From the NCBI GenBank assembly GCA_002428985.1, contig DIYL01000054.1, positions 248,001 to 312,000 on the forward strand: a stretch of 64,000 bases of DNA, written 5' to 3'. The position numbers and the translations under genes are program-made. The notes under the pieces were generated by a model, which worked only from the letters and a program-made list of their open reading frames with translations, had not been told where the DNA came from and ran no database searches. Position 1 is the stretch's first letter; the number at the start of each line of letters is the position of its first letter. The stretch is from Anaerolineales bacterium UBA6055. GTDB taxonomy: Bacteria > Chloroflexota > Anaerolineae > Aggregatilineales > Phototrophicaceae. Below are positions 46,287 to 56,525 of the stretch, one piece after another.

Positions 46287-47558
46287 CTATAGATTCACTA
46301 TACCAAATCCCAATTTGGTCAACGCAAGCCATGTATAAATCGTATCAATGAACAGAAAACAGACTAGCAGTATAGAATATACGGGAATGCCCAATCTATC
46401 AAGCAACGGCACACGTTGTATCAACAAGTCCGAACCTTCAATTATCGATAGGATTACCAGAGGGTAGAGGAAGATATATATGTCGAAAAGGAGGTAGGTT
46501 GGAGAACGCAGTATCAGTGTCAAGAATACCATTGTAGATAGAAAACCAAAAAACATAATCCGTTTCATGCAAACAGTTAATGAACGATTGCTCGTATATG
46601 CCCAAGCCGCAAGCACTAAAACAAAAGGTGAGAAGGTATTGAGCAGTGCTTTAAATGCTACTGAGCCAAACTCAATCCCTTGTTGAACAAGACCATATAT
46701 ATCGCCTTGTTCAAGAAAGTCTAATACCCATATAACCTGACGATACACATATGTCTCATGATTGTAATAGACTGACCCTACAAAAGGTAAAAACGATGCC
46801 CACAAAATCAACGGTATAAAGTGAAACACGAGCACACCCCCAAATATGCGCCACCGTCTGAGATAGAGTGCCCACAAGAGTATTGCCATGAGTATGTGAT
46901 AATGTGCTTTGATGAAAAACAATAGACCTATGCAGATACTCACCAGAAAAATTCTTCGCCATGATGGTCTTTGGATCGACATCAACATGATATCAAACAG
47001 GTAAATGACAGCTATGGAGATGAAGAGTCCAGCAATCTCTGGACTTGGTTTAAGTGCATGCTCAATAATCTCAGGCGAAAAAGCCAATAGGGCAGTCGAA
47101 CCAAAGGCAATGATTTGGGAAAAGTACTTCTGTAACCAAAAATAAAATAACGTTACGGTGATGACCAAAAAAATATAGTTCAGACTAATCATCCAAACCA
47201 TTGTATCCACCACTGAAGGTCTTTGGGTTAGTCCCTTCTCAAAGTCATCACGATTATTCATTAACACTATAATACGGGGGACGGAAGCAGACATTGCCAT
47301 ATAGACTGGACGATTGATACGCAACTGTCCATATTCCGTATCAAGATTATTAGGAAATTGTCTTACATTACCAATCCATGTTTCTATATCCAAATTGGTT
47401 TGCCAGTAACGATCTCGCCAATTATTCATATCATAACTTATTGGGCTGCCACTCAAGTCTCGGACATATACATTAGGAACAATGAAAACAGACACAAGGT
47501 ATGTTGTTGACATAACAATAAGAATTAAAAGCATGGGTATACTATGCTTTCTCAACAT
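46287..47558 (-). CDS. Polytopic membrane protein, GT39-like
   Basis: 423 aa with about 9-10 membrane helices; an AGGAG ribosome site precedes the ATG. The first loop ('DTEYGQLRINRPVYMAM') and helix pattern resemble GT-C glycosyltransferases, but I do not see a clear Asp-Glu catalytic pair, so the enzymatic call is tentative. It follows the GT4 gene by 24 bases. Confidence 0.65.
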   Translation of the reverse strand: MLRKHSIPMLLILIVMSTTYLVSVFIVPNVYVRDLSGSPISYDMNNWRDRYWQTNLDIETWIGNVRQFPNNLDTEYGQLRINRPVYMAMSASVPRIIVLMNNRDDFEKGLTQRPSVVDTMVWMISLNYIFLVITVTLFYFWLQKYFSQIIAFGSTALLAFSPEIIEHALKPSPEIAGLFISIAVIYLFDIMLMSIQRPSWRRIFLVSICIGLLFFIKAHYHILMAILLWALYLRRWRIFGGVLVFHFIPLILWASFLPFVGSVYYNHETYVYRQVIWVLDFLEQGDIYGLVQQGIEFGSVAFKALLNTFSPFVLVLAAWAYTSNRSLTVCMKRIMFFGFLSTMVFLTLILRSPTYLLFDIYIFLYPLVILSIIEGSDLLIQRVPLLDRLGIPVYSILLVCFLFIDTIYTWLALTKLGFGIVNL

Positions 47559-47582
47559 AAGTAGCTCCTAAAGGTTAGTTGA

Positions 47583-48692
47583 TCATGTCTGGGTAAGTTT
47601 ATAAACGATATCTAGTTCTTGATCAACAATTTGTGCAAGTGTATAACGATTAAGTATAGTCTCTAAAGCAGATTTACCTAATTGGGCTTGTAATACGGTA
47701 TTATTGAGTGTCGTCATAATAGCTTCGCGTAGAGAATCTGCGTCAGTATTGGCAAGAATGCCATTAGCCTTATGATCGATAATCTCGCGTGTTCCCCTGA
47801 CATCCGTTCCAATGACTGGAAGACCGCAAGCCATTGCTTCTAACAAGACTTTGGGCAGACCTTCGTAGTAAGACGGTAGAATAAACGCCCTCGATTGATT
47901 AAATAACTGAGCAAGTTCATGATTTGGTACACGCTCAATATAAGTAATACGATCCTCGTTTTGAATCAGAGACACAACCTCTTTTTGTTGGCTTCCGGCA
48001 CCAATAATCAATAAAGAAACATCCGTAGTCATTTTGACAGCATCAAGCAAGGCAAAAATATTCTTCTGCTCTTCCAAACGCCCTACAAATATTAGGTCAT
48101 ATTGTTTTGGACTATCAGTCGGATAGAATATGTCTGTATCAACATAATTGGGGATGACTGTTGTCCATTCGGCAACGTGTGGCATCCGTTCTAAAATTGA
48201 CTCACGCATTTCATTGGAGGAAACAATAATATGGTTTGCTCTCTCCCAAACATTTGCTTCTACTTTGAGTGCATGCTTCACATCTGGATGTGTCCAATCA
48301 TTATGATATTGGGATGCCAACTGTGCTGACCACATATATCCCTGCCGTGCAATCAAAGGCTTTCGAAATAATTGTGCTGCCCTTAGTGCTTCCATACCGC
48401 CAAGCATCTGATTCGTTTTAATAATATCAGTTTGTGTAAGAGCAGATGCATGCATAATAGGAATCATTGCGGAATAGATGCGTGTTATCGGCATAAACCG
48501 TTTTGTGCGAACCACAAACTCGTTCAATACCGATTGATACTGTAAATCGCGCTTACCATACGTGATGAGAGAGACTGATACACCTCGCTCTTGCATAGCA
48601 CGATAGATTGCTAGTTCACGATTGAGCATGCCAACTTGATGCCATGCTTGTAAACTCATGCCCTGAGTAAAGAAGAGTGAGAGATGAAACAT
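47583..48692 (-). CDS. Glycosyltransferase family 4
   Basis: 369 aa. 'TVIPNYVDTDIFYPTD' opens the donor domain, 'LIFVGRLEEQKNIFALLDAV' follows, and 'YYEGLPKVLLEAMACGLPVIGTD' contains the EX7E motif. Complete GT-B architecture, cytosolic. It starts 21 bases after the methyltransferase. Confidence 0.93.
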   Translation of the reverse strand: MFHLSLFFTQGMSLQAWHQVGMLNRELAIYRAMQERGVSVSLITYGKRDLQYQSVLNEFVVRTKRFMPITRIYSAMIPIMHASALTQTDIIKTNQMLGGMEALRAAQLFRKPLIARQGYMWSAQLASQYHNDWTHPDVKHALKVEANVWERANHIIVSSNEMRESILERMPHVAEWTTVIPNYVDTDIFYPTDSPKQYDLIFVGRLEEQKNIFALLDAVKMTTDVSLLIIGAGSQQKEVVSLIQNEDRITYIERVPNHELAQLFNQSRAFILPSYYEGLPKVLLEAMACGLPVIGTDVRGTREIIDHKANGILANTDADSLREAIMTTLNNTVLQAQLGKSALETILNRYTLAQIVDQELDIVYKLTQT

Positions 48693-48713
48693 TTATGACT
48701 CACTAATGAATGA

Positions 48714-49379
48714 TTAAATGGATTTTTCTAGGATTGCCCAAATTGTTGATGGGGTATACAAATTATCAACTAACTCTGGCTTAAACTTTAAAAGTCTCAA
48801 TACCATTCGTGTAATTGAAGATGTTCGATCTTGTCTTACTTCTGTTGAATCAATTTGTACCACTTGCATGTTATTCTTTTTTGCACGGTAGTGTATAAAC
48901 TGTTGAGCTTCTTCAGATGAGAAAAACCATTTATGACGGTCTTCTGGTTTTTCAAGCGGTAAACCATAGTATTTTAAATGTTGATCCCCACTCATATTTC
49001 CATGTACTAAGGCAGTGGCTAAAGACGCCCATGCATTAGGTAAGGAAATAATCACATATTTGCTTGAAACTCGGCAAAGCTCATCGAATGTTGAATGCAA
49101 GCTCTCGATATGTTCTAAAACATCAAGGCATAATACGCAATCATAGCTATTATCATCAAATGGCAGGGTTTCTTTCTCTAAATCGATTTGTTGATCTGGG
49201 TTTCCACCAAGCCCGATACCCCAATAGCTTGTGTCTGCATTAATGTATTTCTTGAGATGACACTCATCTGCTCCAACATCAAGTATTTCTGCAGAACTTA
49301 AAACTGATTTGTATTTTAGCCATACATACTTGGCTTTATCTTCTCGGGATGTATAAACATAATCGGTATGAAATTTCAT
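48714..49379 (-). CDS. SAM-dependent methyltransferase (Methyltransf_11/MetW-like)
   Basis: 221 aa. Motif I 'SAEILDVGADECHLKKY', post-I 'GIGLGGNPDQQIDLEKE' and 'DNSYDCVLCLDVLEHIESLHSTF' match the small Rossmann methyltransferases of glycan loci. GGGG lies about 9 bases before the ATG. A 9-bp inverted repeat (CATGGTCTA 49413-49421 / TAGACCATG 49437-49445) sits upstream, possibly a leader hairpin. Confidence 0.85.
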   Translation of the reverse strand: MKFHTDYVYTSREDKAKYVWLKYKSVLSSAEILDVGADECHLKKYINADTSYWGIGLGGNPDQQIDLEKETLPFDDNSYDCVLCLDVLEHIESLHSTFDELCRVSSKYVIISLPNAWASLATALVHGNMSGDQHLKYYGLPLEKPEDRHKWFFSSEEAQQFIHYRAKKNNMQVVQIDSTEVRQDRTSSITRMVLRLLKFKPELVDNLYTPSTIWAILEKSI

Positions 49380-49579
49380 AGGTGAAATCCCCTATATGAT
49401 CTAGCGACTTATCATGGTCTAGCTCATTATTTATCATAGACCATGTAGTAAATGATTACTATTGAATGTTGTATAGTGTGAGAAATAATAGTATATGACA
49501 ATCCATCTAACTATACAATTCGAGATTGTTTCAATGCTTGTTTGCATAGATTCTTGTAGTAGATGCTTCATCTTTCAGC

Positions 49580-51185
49580 TCAGTCGGCCTTATACGCTGA
49601 ACTAATAATTGCTGGCTCGATCCATATGAGTGATCCGCTAAAATCATCTGGCATATCAACCTGTAATCGTAAAGTAAATGTCATCCCTTGGTAAGGAGTT
49701 AGATCCATTTCAACGGATTTTGGCATATCCATTTCTTGCAGATCTGTAGTCTGAATTGATACTAATTCCATCGTTTCTAGATCAATATTGATAACTGGCG
49801 CTCGCTTCAAAATCTACAAGGGCTAGACTGTCAGAAGTGATGTCGTCAAATTCGACCAACAGCGCGGTTGTGAAGCGTGGATTATTTACTGTTTCATCCA
49901 TTGACAATTCAATCTCTATCAGATTTGAGTTGGTCTGGTGAATTGATGATAATTGATCTTGACTATTGTATTTTATGAAGTCTAATCCAGAGTCGATTTC
50001 TTGATTTTTGAATATCGATTCAAGATCGATGGTTATTTCTTCTTGATTGTAGAAAGGTCCGAGTCCATATTCATATAACTTAGGAATTTTAAGATATAGA
50101 AATGCTGGGTTTGGATAATAGGTGCTAAGGCAACTGCCAGCACCAGTAGAAGGCTAGGATAGGACACAATTTGAGTTCCAACGCCCTGTAACCAGAAATT
50201 GCGGCATGGCGATAACGGCATACGCTGTGATACAAACAAATACAACAGTTAATATGGTCATTCCACTTATATTTGTCCAATAAATCCATTTCTCGAACAG
50301 ACTTGTCCTTCTGTTTTGATAAAGATAAAAAATAGTAATGAGAGATAACATTATGATTGAAATCCACATCAAATTTGAGATAGTAGCATATCGGGATTCT
50401 GCCGCCTGCAATATCCCTAGTTGTGTACGCCGTAACGCTGTAAACAGGCTTGAGCCGAATGCTATTGAGGCAATTAACCACCAAACTCTGATGTTGGTTA
50501 CTTGGCGTGTTTTCCAAATCAAATAAAAGCTATTGACTACTAAAGCACCTATACCAGTCAGTGAAATAGTACTATAGATTAATCCTACAAGTATTTGAGG
50601 TTGTGGTTCATCAGGCGAAAAGACAGCAAATGGTCCCGACAAATATACCAAGTTATAAGCAAAAAAATTCAATATTGGAAAGTCAAACTTACCGACAGTA
50701 CTGCTCATCGTGTAATCACTGAAGTAAAGTAATCCAATATGCATATGACTGCCATTTGCGATATCCATATAGCATCATTGCTATAAGGATGATAGGCCAA
50801 ACCAATAAACCGATACTGAGAGATATTGTAGAACAAATTGCGAGAGTCCCTATTACAAATAGTTTTTTCCACTTTTGGAGGAATTTATCTATTACCCATA
50901 TACTAGCCAAAAGAAAGAACACAGTAATATACCAAGTATTTTGTAAAACCCAGAACCAATTCTGATTTTGCACTGGCGAAAATACGAGCAAAGATAGTGG
51001 AATTAGAGCAACTAAAGCCAACTGTTTATTGTGCTGGTGAATCATTGACATTAACAAAATAAACGTAAGACAAACAACTAACCAACTGGCGACCATCTCC
51101 GCGACACTGCTCCAACCCATTGTAGTGGTTACGAACGCAGAAATTAGATTCGTGAACACGATTCGATGTTCGTTATGCTGTGCGA
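49580..51185 (-). pseudogene. Decayed duplicate of the adjacent 605-aa membrane protein
   Basis: Four protein-like pieces follow in order on the minus strand: 51185-~50745 (membrane helices, 'EHRIVFTNLI', 'NQNWFWVLQNTWYITV'), ~50745-50154 (helices, 'AAESRYATISNLMWIS'), ~50110-49810 (soluble, 'LKIPKLYEYGLGPFYNQ') and 49810-49580 ('MDLTPYQGMTFTLRL'). Each matches, in order, the intact neighbour at 51454-53271 ('GHRLLLSNIV', 'DNWVWAFQTPWFFM', 'MSRYQSAAIIFWIG', 'VNLSEFAGQEIVLEY'). At least three frameshifts and a missing N-terminus (about the first 95 residues) make it non-functional. It looks like a tandem duplication that has degenerated. Confidence 0.85.
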
Positions 51186-51453
51186 AAATTATCTAAAGTA
51201 GAATGTCAATAAACGACAATTACTAATTCTTAGCGCAATATTTTCTGAAGCAACTGTACGGACTTCTATCCTACGCCACAAGCTTTAGTTTGCATGAAGA
51301 TAAAGTAAAACGGTAGAGGTATATGCTATACTTCAACTATGATGTATAAACTTGATTCTTAGTTTATCTCTACGAACCCGAAAACTAGGCAATTAAAAGA
51401 GATGATTGTTACAAACTCATTTGTTCCTCGACTCTTATAGGTTTGAGGTTTAA

Positions 51454-53271
51454 TTACTGTTTGGCGCTCATCCGTATTCTTGGGTTATCCCATAATACTG
51501 ATGTACTGTTGGGTAAATTGATTAACTCGTATTCTAGAACGATTTCTTGTCCTGCAAATTCTGACAAATTTACTTTAATATCATAATATTGATCTGATAA
51601 TTCCCGCTCAAAAATCACATGATCTTCACCATTTGCTGTCACTAGATTAATTAACCCAATTACCTCTTCTGCACCTTTGACCGATACTTGAAACTCGAAT
51701 GTGGCATGTTTTGGAAGCCGCAATTCTTGTCGCAAGATTGTGCCCATTTGAGTTAATTGCTGATTATCCTCATGTACCGCGAATTCACTCCCAGACTCTT
51801 CAGTAAGGAGAGGTATATGACTTAGTGCTACATCTATATATTCTACATTGTAAAGAGTTAATCGATTGCGGAACAAAGCTAATGATACATTATCACTTCC
51901 ACCGAGTGAGTAGCCGTTACCAAGATCCAAACAAGTGTAATCATTTGCTATCGGAGCTCGTAGCAAACAAGCTTGGTGATCTTCATTTAGCAATCCCTGC
52001 CATGAGATTTTTCCTGGATTTACCACGAATTGGATAGACAAAATAATCTGTAATAATCCTAAACATAAGACCGAAAATACAACGCCACGCGCAAGCAATA
52101 TTTCCCACAATTCAGTCCTATCTTTTTTGATAACCAAATTGATAGCAATTATTATAATAGCTACTAATCCAATCCAAAATATAATGGCAGCTGACTGATA
52201 CCGGGACATGGCGGCATTGTGAGTGATAGTCCAACGAAAGGCACTTGCAAATAACCCTGCAGAGAGGCTAAAGACAATGAAACCTATCCATGGGGTCAAA
52301 GGTCTGGCGTTGTTAGTTCGTAAATAAATAAATACTAGGGCACAAACACAGATTATGATTGCATAAAGCCCGACTATAGTCTGCAAATATATAGAAAGAT
52401 CACTAGCCCCGTTAACAAAAGTTCGACCAAGGTAAATTAACAAACGATGAACTATTTCAACTATACCTATATCAGTTTGCAAACTATCAGCACTTCCACT
52501 GTTTAGAAAGTAGAGTATTAGGGACACTATTAAGACTACAGCATAGTGCAATGGCCTACGATACTTGCTCAGAAACATGAGCAACAACATTGTTGGCATG
52601 ATTAATATTGTTGTTACAAATGTCATAGATGTAAGAAAAGCTATACTGCATGCGATAATTAGCGGGAACCAACCTGGTCTAAAGGATGTCACCAAATAAG
52701 TTACGATAATGCATCCGCTCAACATGAAGAACCAAGGTGTTTGAAATGCCCACACCCAGTTATCATATTGAGCCATGGAAAATGTAAGTACGGAAAATGG
52801 TAATAGAGCATATATTGTCAATTGTGCAGATTGTTTATATTGGATTAACATCAGGAAACAAAAGTTAACGATTGCTAGTCCTACACTAAAAAACATTTCA
52901 AACCGTTGATCCCAATTTGATAATATTGTGCTTACTACAACTACAATGTTACTCAATAACAAACGGTGACCGCCATGATCTGATATTAGGTCACTTAATT
53001 TAAGTCTCCCTTCACTTGTAGCAACTGCTAAGTAACTTGAGGGTCCCCAGGAATCTATGTATGGAATATCAACGGCAAATTGTGAAATATACCAAATAAC
53101 AAATATAGGCGGTACTAAAGCGAGCACAATAAGAGAAATATAGAATGGGTTAGATAACCATTGTTGAACAAGATTGACTGATGCGGATTGATCTTCAAGT
53201 TGTTCCAAAGAATTTGATGTACTTGCAATCTTTTCTATGCTTTTTGAATTCACAAACAGTTTCTCCAACAA
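51454..53271 (-). CDS. Uncharacterised polytopic membrane protein with C-terminal beta domain
   Basis: 605 aa. About 11-12 membrane helices occupy residues ~45-430. A conserved loop 'YIDSWGPSSYLAVATSEGRL' then 'SDHGGHRLLLSN' lies between the first two helices. Residues ~450-605 are soluble and beta-rich, like a small lectin/CBM-type sandwich. The architecture suggests a GT-C-like or polymer-handling protein, but no catalytic signature is certain. The start is unclear: TTG 53271, TTG 53268 and GTG 53253 (GGAG at spacing 9) are in frame. Confidence 0.7.
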   Translation of the reverse strand: MLEKLFVNSKSIEKIASTSNSLEQLEDQSASVNLVQQWLSNPFYISLIVLALVPPIFVIWYISQFAVDIPYIDSWGPSSYLAVATSEGRLKLSDLISDHGGHRLLLSNIVVVVSTILSNWDQRFEMFFSVGLAIVNFCFLMLIQYKQSAQLTIYALLPFSVLTFSMAQYDNWVWAFQTPWFFMLSGCIIVTYLVTSFRPGWFPLIIACSIAFLTSMTFVTTILIMPTMLLLMFLSKYRRPLHYAVVLIVSLILYFLNSGSADSLQTDIGIVEIVHRLLIYLGRTFVNGASDLSIYLQTIVGLYAIIICVCALVFIYLRTNNARPLTPWIGFIVFSLSAGLFASAFRWTITHNAAMSRYQSAAIIFWIGLVAIIIIAINLVIKKDRTELWEILLARGVVFSVLCLGLLQIILSIQFVVNPGKISWQGLLNEDHQACLLRAPIANDYTCLDLGNGYSLGGSDNVSLALFRNRLTLYNVEYIDVALSHIPLLTEESGSEFAVHEDNQQLTQMGTILRQELRLPKHATFEFQVSVKGAEEVIGLINLVTANGEDHVIFERELSDQYYDIKVNLSEFAGQEIVLEYELINLPNSTSVLWDNPRIRMSAKQ

Positions 53272-53573
53272 ATAATCATTGACATAATCTTTTGAGAAGG
53301 TATTTCAGTCATTTTGAAATATAAATATTTATAAGATCTATTAGAGTTGATTCAGGTGACGTACTTCTAATTTAGAAATGAGGGTTGTTTAATTTGTATC
53401 GTAGTGTACTGCGATCAATATTGCAAAACAATGATAAATTTATTTCCTCTTGATAAAATCACTAGTTTGATTAACATGTAGGCGTTAAATTGTCAAATGG
53501 ACGCATATACAACATATCATAACTCTCAGACTTGCAATTCAAGTATGAGCAATTAAGCACGATTGGAACAAGA
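53272..53573. other. Divergent intergenic stretch
   Basis: AT-rich gap between the leftward membrane-protein gene and the rightward epimerase. Several TTGATA/TTGTCA -35-like hexamers occur but none has a convincing -10 at 17 bases. Nothing else is seen. Confidence 0.35.
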
Positions 53574-54530
53574 GTGGGTGCTGTATTAGTAACAGGTGGA
53601 GCAGGGTTTATCGGGAGTCATATTGTTGACCTACTGATAGACAGAGATTTTTCCGTTATTGTTTTGGATAACGAAAGCACAGGGAATCGACAGTATGTGA
53701 ACATCAAAGCAGACTTTGTGCATGGGGATGTTCAGGATAACAATGTATTAGAAACTATATTTGCTAAAGGTGTTGATTTTGTTATCCATATAGCCGGACA
53801 GGCATCCATTAGCCTTTCATTCTTCGATCCTACAGAAGATCTCAGCGTTAATACTATTGGAACGATCAACATCATCCAAAAGTGTATTGAACATCGTGTG
53901 AAGCACTTACTATTTGCAAGTTCCATGACAATTTATGGAACACCAACAGTTGTTCCCACACCAGAAGATGCTATACCGAACCCTGTATCATATTATGCGG
54001 TTAGCAAATATGCTGCCGAACGATATGTGCATATTAGCGGGGAACGGAAAAACTTAGATTTTGATTTCAATGTTACCTCGTTTCGAATGTTTAATGTTTA
54101 TGGCCCCCGCCAAAGTCTGACAAATTCATACCAAGGTGTTTTGGCTATTTTCTTGGGTAATGTGTTGAGGAATGAGCCGATTAATATTCACTCAGATGGG
54201 GAACAATCGAGAGATTTTGTACATGTCAGTGACGTTGCTCGTGCGTGGGTGGACGCAATCGGAAATCCACAATCATACGGTCAAGTATTTAATATTGGGA
54301 CGGGAAACCCGACAAGTGTGAACCAACTTTGTGATAACGTTTTACGGGCGTTTGACTATTCGAAAGATAATTATGAAGTTGTGTATCATCCGGCACAAGC
54401 GGGTGATATTCGAACGTCTAGCGCTGATATTGAAAAAATCGAATCAGCACTTGGATGGAGTCCTCAGTATGATTTCGAGCACGGAATGCAAGAAACAATT
54501 CGGTGGGCACGACAGAATTACAAACAATAG
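53574..54530 (+). CDS. NAD-dependent nucleotide-sugar epimerase/dehydratase (GalE-like SDR)
   Basis: 318 aa from GTG 53574, chosen because extended SDR proteins start just before the GG-AGFIG loop; a TTG at 53532 would add 14 residues. Cofactor loop VTGGAGFIGSH, serine in 'FASSMTIYG' and the Y-x3-K pair in 'SYYAVSKYAAERY' are all present. 'GPRQSLTNSYQGVLAIF' and 'DFVHVSDVA' place it with UDP-glucose 4-epimerase-like enzymes. Supplies a nucleotide sugar to the locus. Confidence 0.88.
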   Translation: MGAVLVTGGAGFIGSHIVDLLIDRDFSVIVLDNESTGNRQYVNIKADFVHGDVQDNNVLETIFAKGVDFVIHIAGQASISLSFFDPTEDLSVNTIGTINIIQKCIEHRVKHLLFASSMTIYGTPTVVPTPEDAIPNPVSYYAVSKYAAERYVHISGERKNLDFDFNVTSFRMFNVYGPRQSLTNSYQGVLAIFLGNVLRNEPINIHSDGEQSRDFVHVSDVARAWVDAIGNPQSYGQVFNIGTGNPTSVNQLCDNVLRAFDYSKDNYEVVYHPAQAGDIRTSSADIEKIESALGWSPQYDFEHGMQETIRWARQNYKQ

Positions 54531-54611
54531 ACAAGAAGATTAACATTGCAATTCCCAGTCTATTTAACCACACATTAAAACTATACCGGTGAATGCTAGG
54601 ACGTAATAAGA

Positions 54612-55664
54612 ATGATGAAGTTATTGGTGACGGGATCTAATGGATTAATTGGTTCAGAGGTCGTAAGTTATTTTGCAGAGAATGGTTGGGATGTCTATGG
54701 TGTGGACAATAACATGCGTGCCGATTTCTTTGGTACTAGAGGGGATACCCGATGGAATCAAGCTCGTTTAGAGGAGAAGTATGATAGTTTCACGCATTAT
54801 GATTTAGATATCCGTGACCGTGACGGTATATTGAAGCTAATCAATACGCTCAAGCTAGACTTGATTGTACATGCCGCCGCTCAGCCCAGTCATGATTTGG
54901 CAGCATCTCGCCCATTTGATGATTTTGATGTTAATGCGGTTGGTACATTGAATTTGTTGGAAGCAACCCGTCGCCATGCGCCCGAAGCGGTCTTCGTACA
55001 TATGTCGACAAATAAAGTATACGGCGATCGTCCAAACACCATTCCTTTAGTCGAGCTAGAAACGCGTTGGGAGTACGATCACCCTGACTATACAGGTGGT
55101 ATTAGTGAGGATATGAGTTTGGATAAATCTAAGCATTCCTTATTTGGCGCTTCAAAGGTTGCGGCCGATGTGATGGTTCAAGAGTATGGTCGATACTTTG
55201 ACATGAAGACGTGTTGCCTACGTGGTGGCTGTCTAACTGGGCCTAATCACTCTGGAGTTCAACTACATGGTTTTCTAAGTTATTTAACCCGTTGCAATCT
55301 TGAAGAACGAGAATACACCATTTTCGGATACAAAGGAAAGCAGGTAAGGGATAATATCCATTCGTTCGATGTTGCTCGTGCGATAGAGGTTTTCTTTAAT
55401 AACCCATCTGCCGGTGCAGTTTTTAACATTGGTGGCGGTCGAGATAACTCTGTATCTATTTTAGAGGCATTTGATCGTGTATCACAACTCAGTGGGAAGA
55501 AAATGAAATTTCAATATTCAGATGAAGCACGTAAGGGTGATCACATCTGTTATATTTCGGACTTGTCACATATGCACGATAGCCTTCCTGGTTGGCGTAT
55601 TACTAAGACTCTAGATGATATTTTCGAAGAACTTGTGGCTCAATGGCACAAGCGTCTTGAATAA
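54612..55664 (+). CDS. CDP-paratose 2-epimerase-like SDR protein
   Basis: 350 aa. NAD loop VTGSNGLIGSE, catalytic serine/threonine in 'HMSTNKVYGDRPN', and the 'SLFGASKVAADVMVQEYG' Y/S-K region. Note that the usual Tyr of Y-x3-K is Phe or Gly here (LFGASK), as in CDP-tyvelose epimerase relatives. 'GGCLTGPNHSGVQLHGFLSY' is a hallmark of the CDP-paratose 2-epimerase branch. The CDP-glucose pathway genes that would make its substrate are not in the window, so either they are elsewhere or the enzyme epimerises another nucleotide sugar. Confidence 0.82.
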   Translation: MMKLLVTGSNGLIGSEVVSYFAENGWDVYGVDNNMRADFFGTRGDTRWNQARLEEKYDSFTHYDLDIRDRDGILKLINTLKLDLIVHAAAQPSHDLAASRPFDDFDVNAVGTLNLLEATRRHAPEAVFVHMSTNKVYGDRPNTIPLVELETRWEYDHPDYTGGISEDMSLDKSKHSLFGASKVAADVMVQEYGRYFDMKTCCLRGGCLTGPNHSGVQLHGFLSYLTRCNLEEREYTIFGYKGKQVRDNIHSFDVARAIEVFFNNPSAGAVFNIGGGRDNSVSILEAFDRVSQLSGKKMKFQYSDEARKGDHICYISDLSHMHDSLPGWRITKTLDDIFEELVAQWHKRLE

Positions 55665-55681
55665 ATGAGGTAGGTCGTGTT

Positions 55682-56467
55682 TTGAAATTATCCATTGTTA
55701 TCCCAGCCAGAAATGAAGCAGGCAATATCGAGAAGACGATTACTCATATACGAGATCATCTTGATAGTGTTGGCATCCAAGATATTGAAATTATCGTCGT
55801 CGATGATGGTAGTAGTGATGAGACCTATGAACTTGTCTCTGCTGAGCGCAATAGAGATGATCGTATTTATATTGTCCAGAATAAAGGGTTGCATGGATTT
55901 GGACGCGCGATAGCATATGGATTACAACATATCACTGGCGATGCGGTTGTAATTACAATGGCAGATTTATCCGATGCCCCCGAAGACATTGTGAAATACT
56001 ATCATATTCTGAGAGATGAAGCAGATTGTGTGTTTGGGTCTCGATTTATGGTTGACTCAACCGTATATGATTATCCAAAATTCAAGTTGGTTGTGAATCG
56101 TATTGCTAATTTTTTGATACGCATTATGTTTGGCATGAAGTTTAATGATACAACAAATGCATTCAAGGGATATCGGGCATATGTAATCAAGGGCTGTCAG
56201 CCTTTGATTTCGCCGCATTTCAACTTGACGATAGAGATCCCGTTAAAAGCTATGGTTAGGGGATATTCATACAAAGTCATACCCATTTCATGGCGAAATC
56301 GAGATATTGGTGTATCGCAATTAAAGCTTCGAGAGCAGGGTAGCCGTTACCTCTACACACTACTGACAATCTGGTTTGAGTGGCTACTTGTTAGAAAAGA
56401 TACCAAAAGACCCGAGAACGAAAGCTTCATAGCTTGGGATGATCGAATCAATACGTTAGACAAATAA
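55682..56467 (+). CDS. Glycosyltransferase family 2, dolichol-phosphate-mannose-synthase-like
   Basis: 261 aa with a TTG start at 55682, preceded by GAGGTAGGT. GT-A landmarks: 'SIVIPARNEAGNIEKTI', 'IIVVDDGSSDET' and the DxD equivalent 'MADLSDAPEDI'. It resembles polyprenyl-phosphate sugar synthases (DPM1/ArnC type), which would supply the lipid-linked sugars used by the GT-C-like membrane proteins here. No C-terminal membrane helices are seen. Confidence 0.88.
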   Translation: MKLSIVIPARNEAGNIEKTITHIRDHLDSVGIQDIEIIVVDDGSSDETYELVSAERNRDDRIYIVQNKGLHGFGRAIAYGLQHITGDAVVITMADLSDAPEDIVKYYHILRDEADCVFGSRFMVDSTVYDYPKFKLVVNRIANFLIRIMFGMKFNDTTNAFKGYRAYVIKGCQPLISPHFNLTIEIPLKAMVRGYSYKVIPISWRNRDIGVSQLKLREQGSRYLYTLLTIWFEWLLVRKDTKRPENESFIAWDDRINTLDK

Positions 56468-56525
56468 AGCTGTACACGATTTGAACACGTAACGTGCAAA
56501 TACATTACGAGAAAATAGGCACAAC

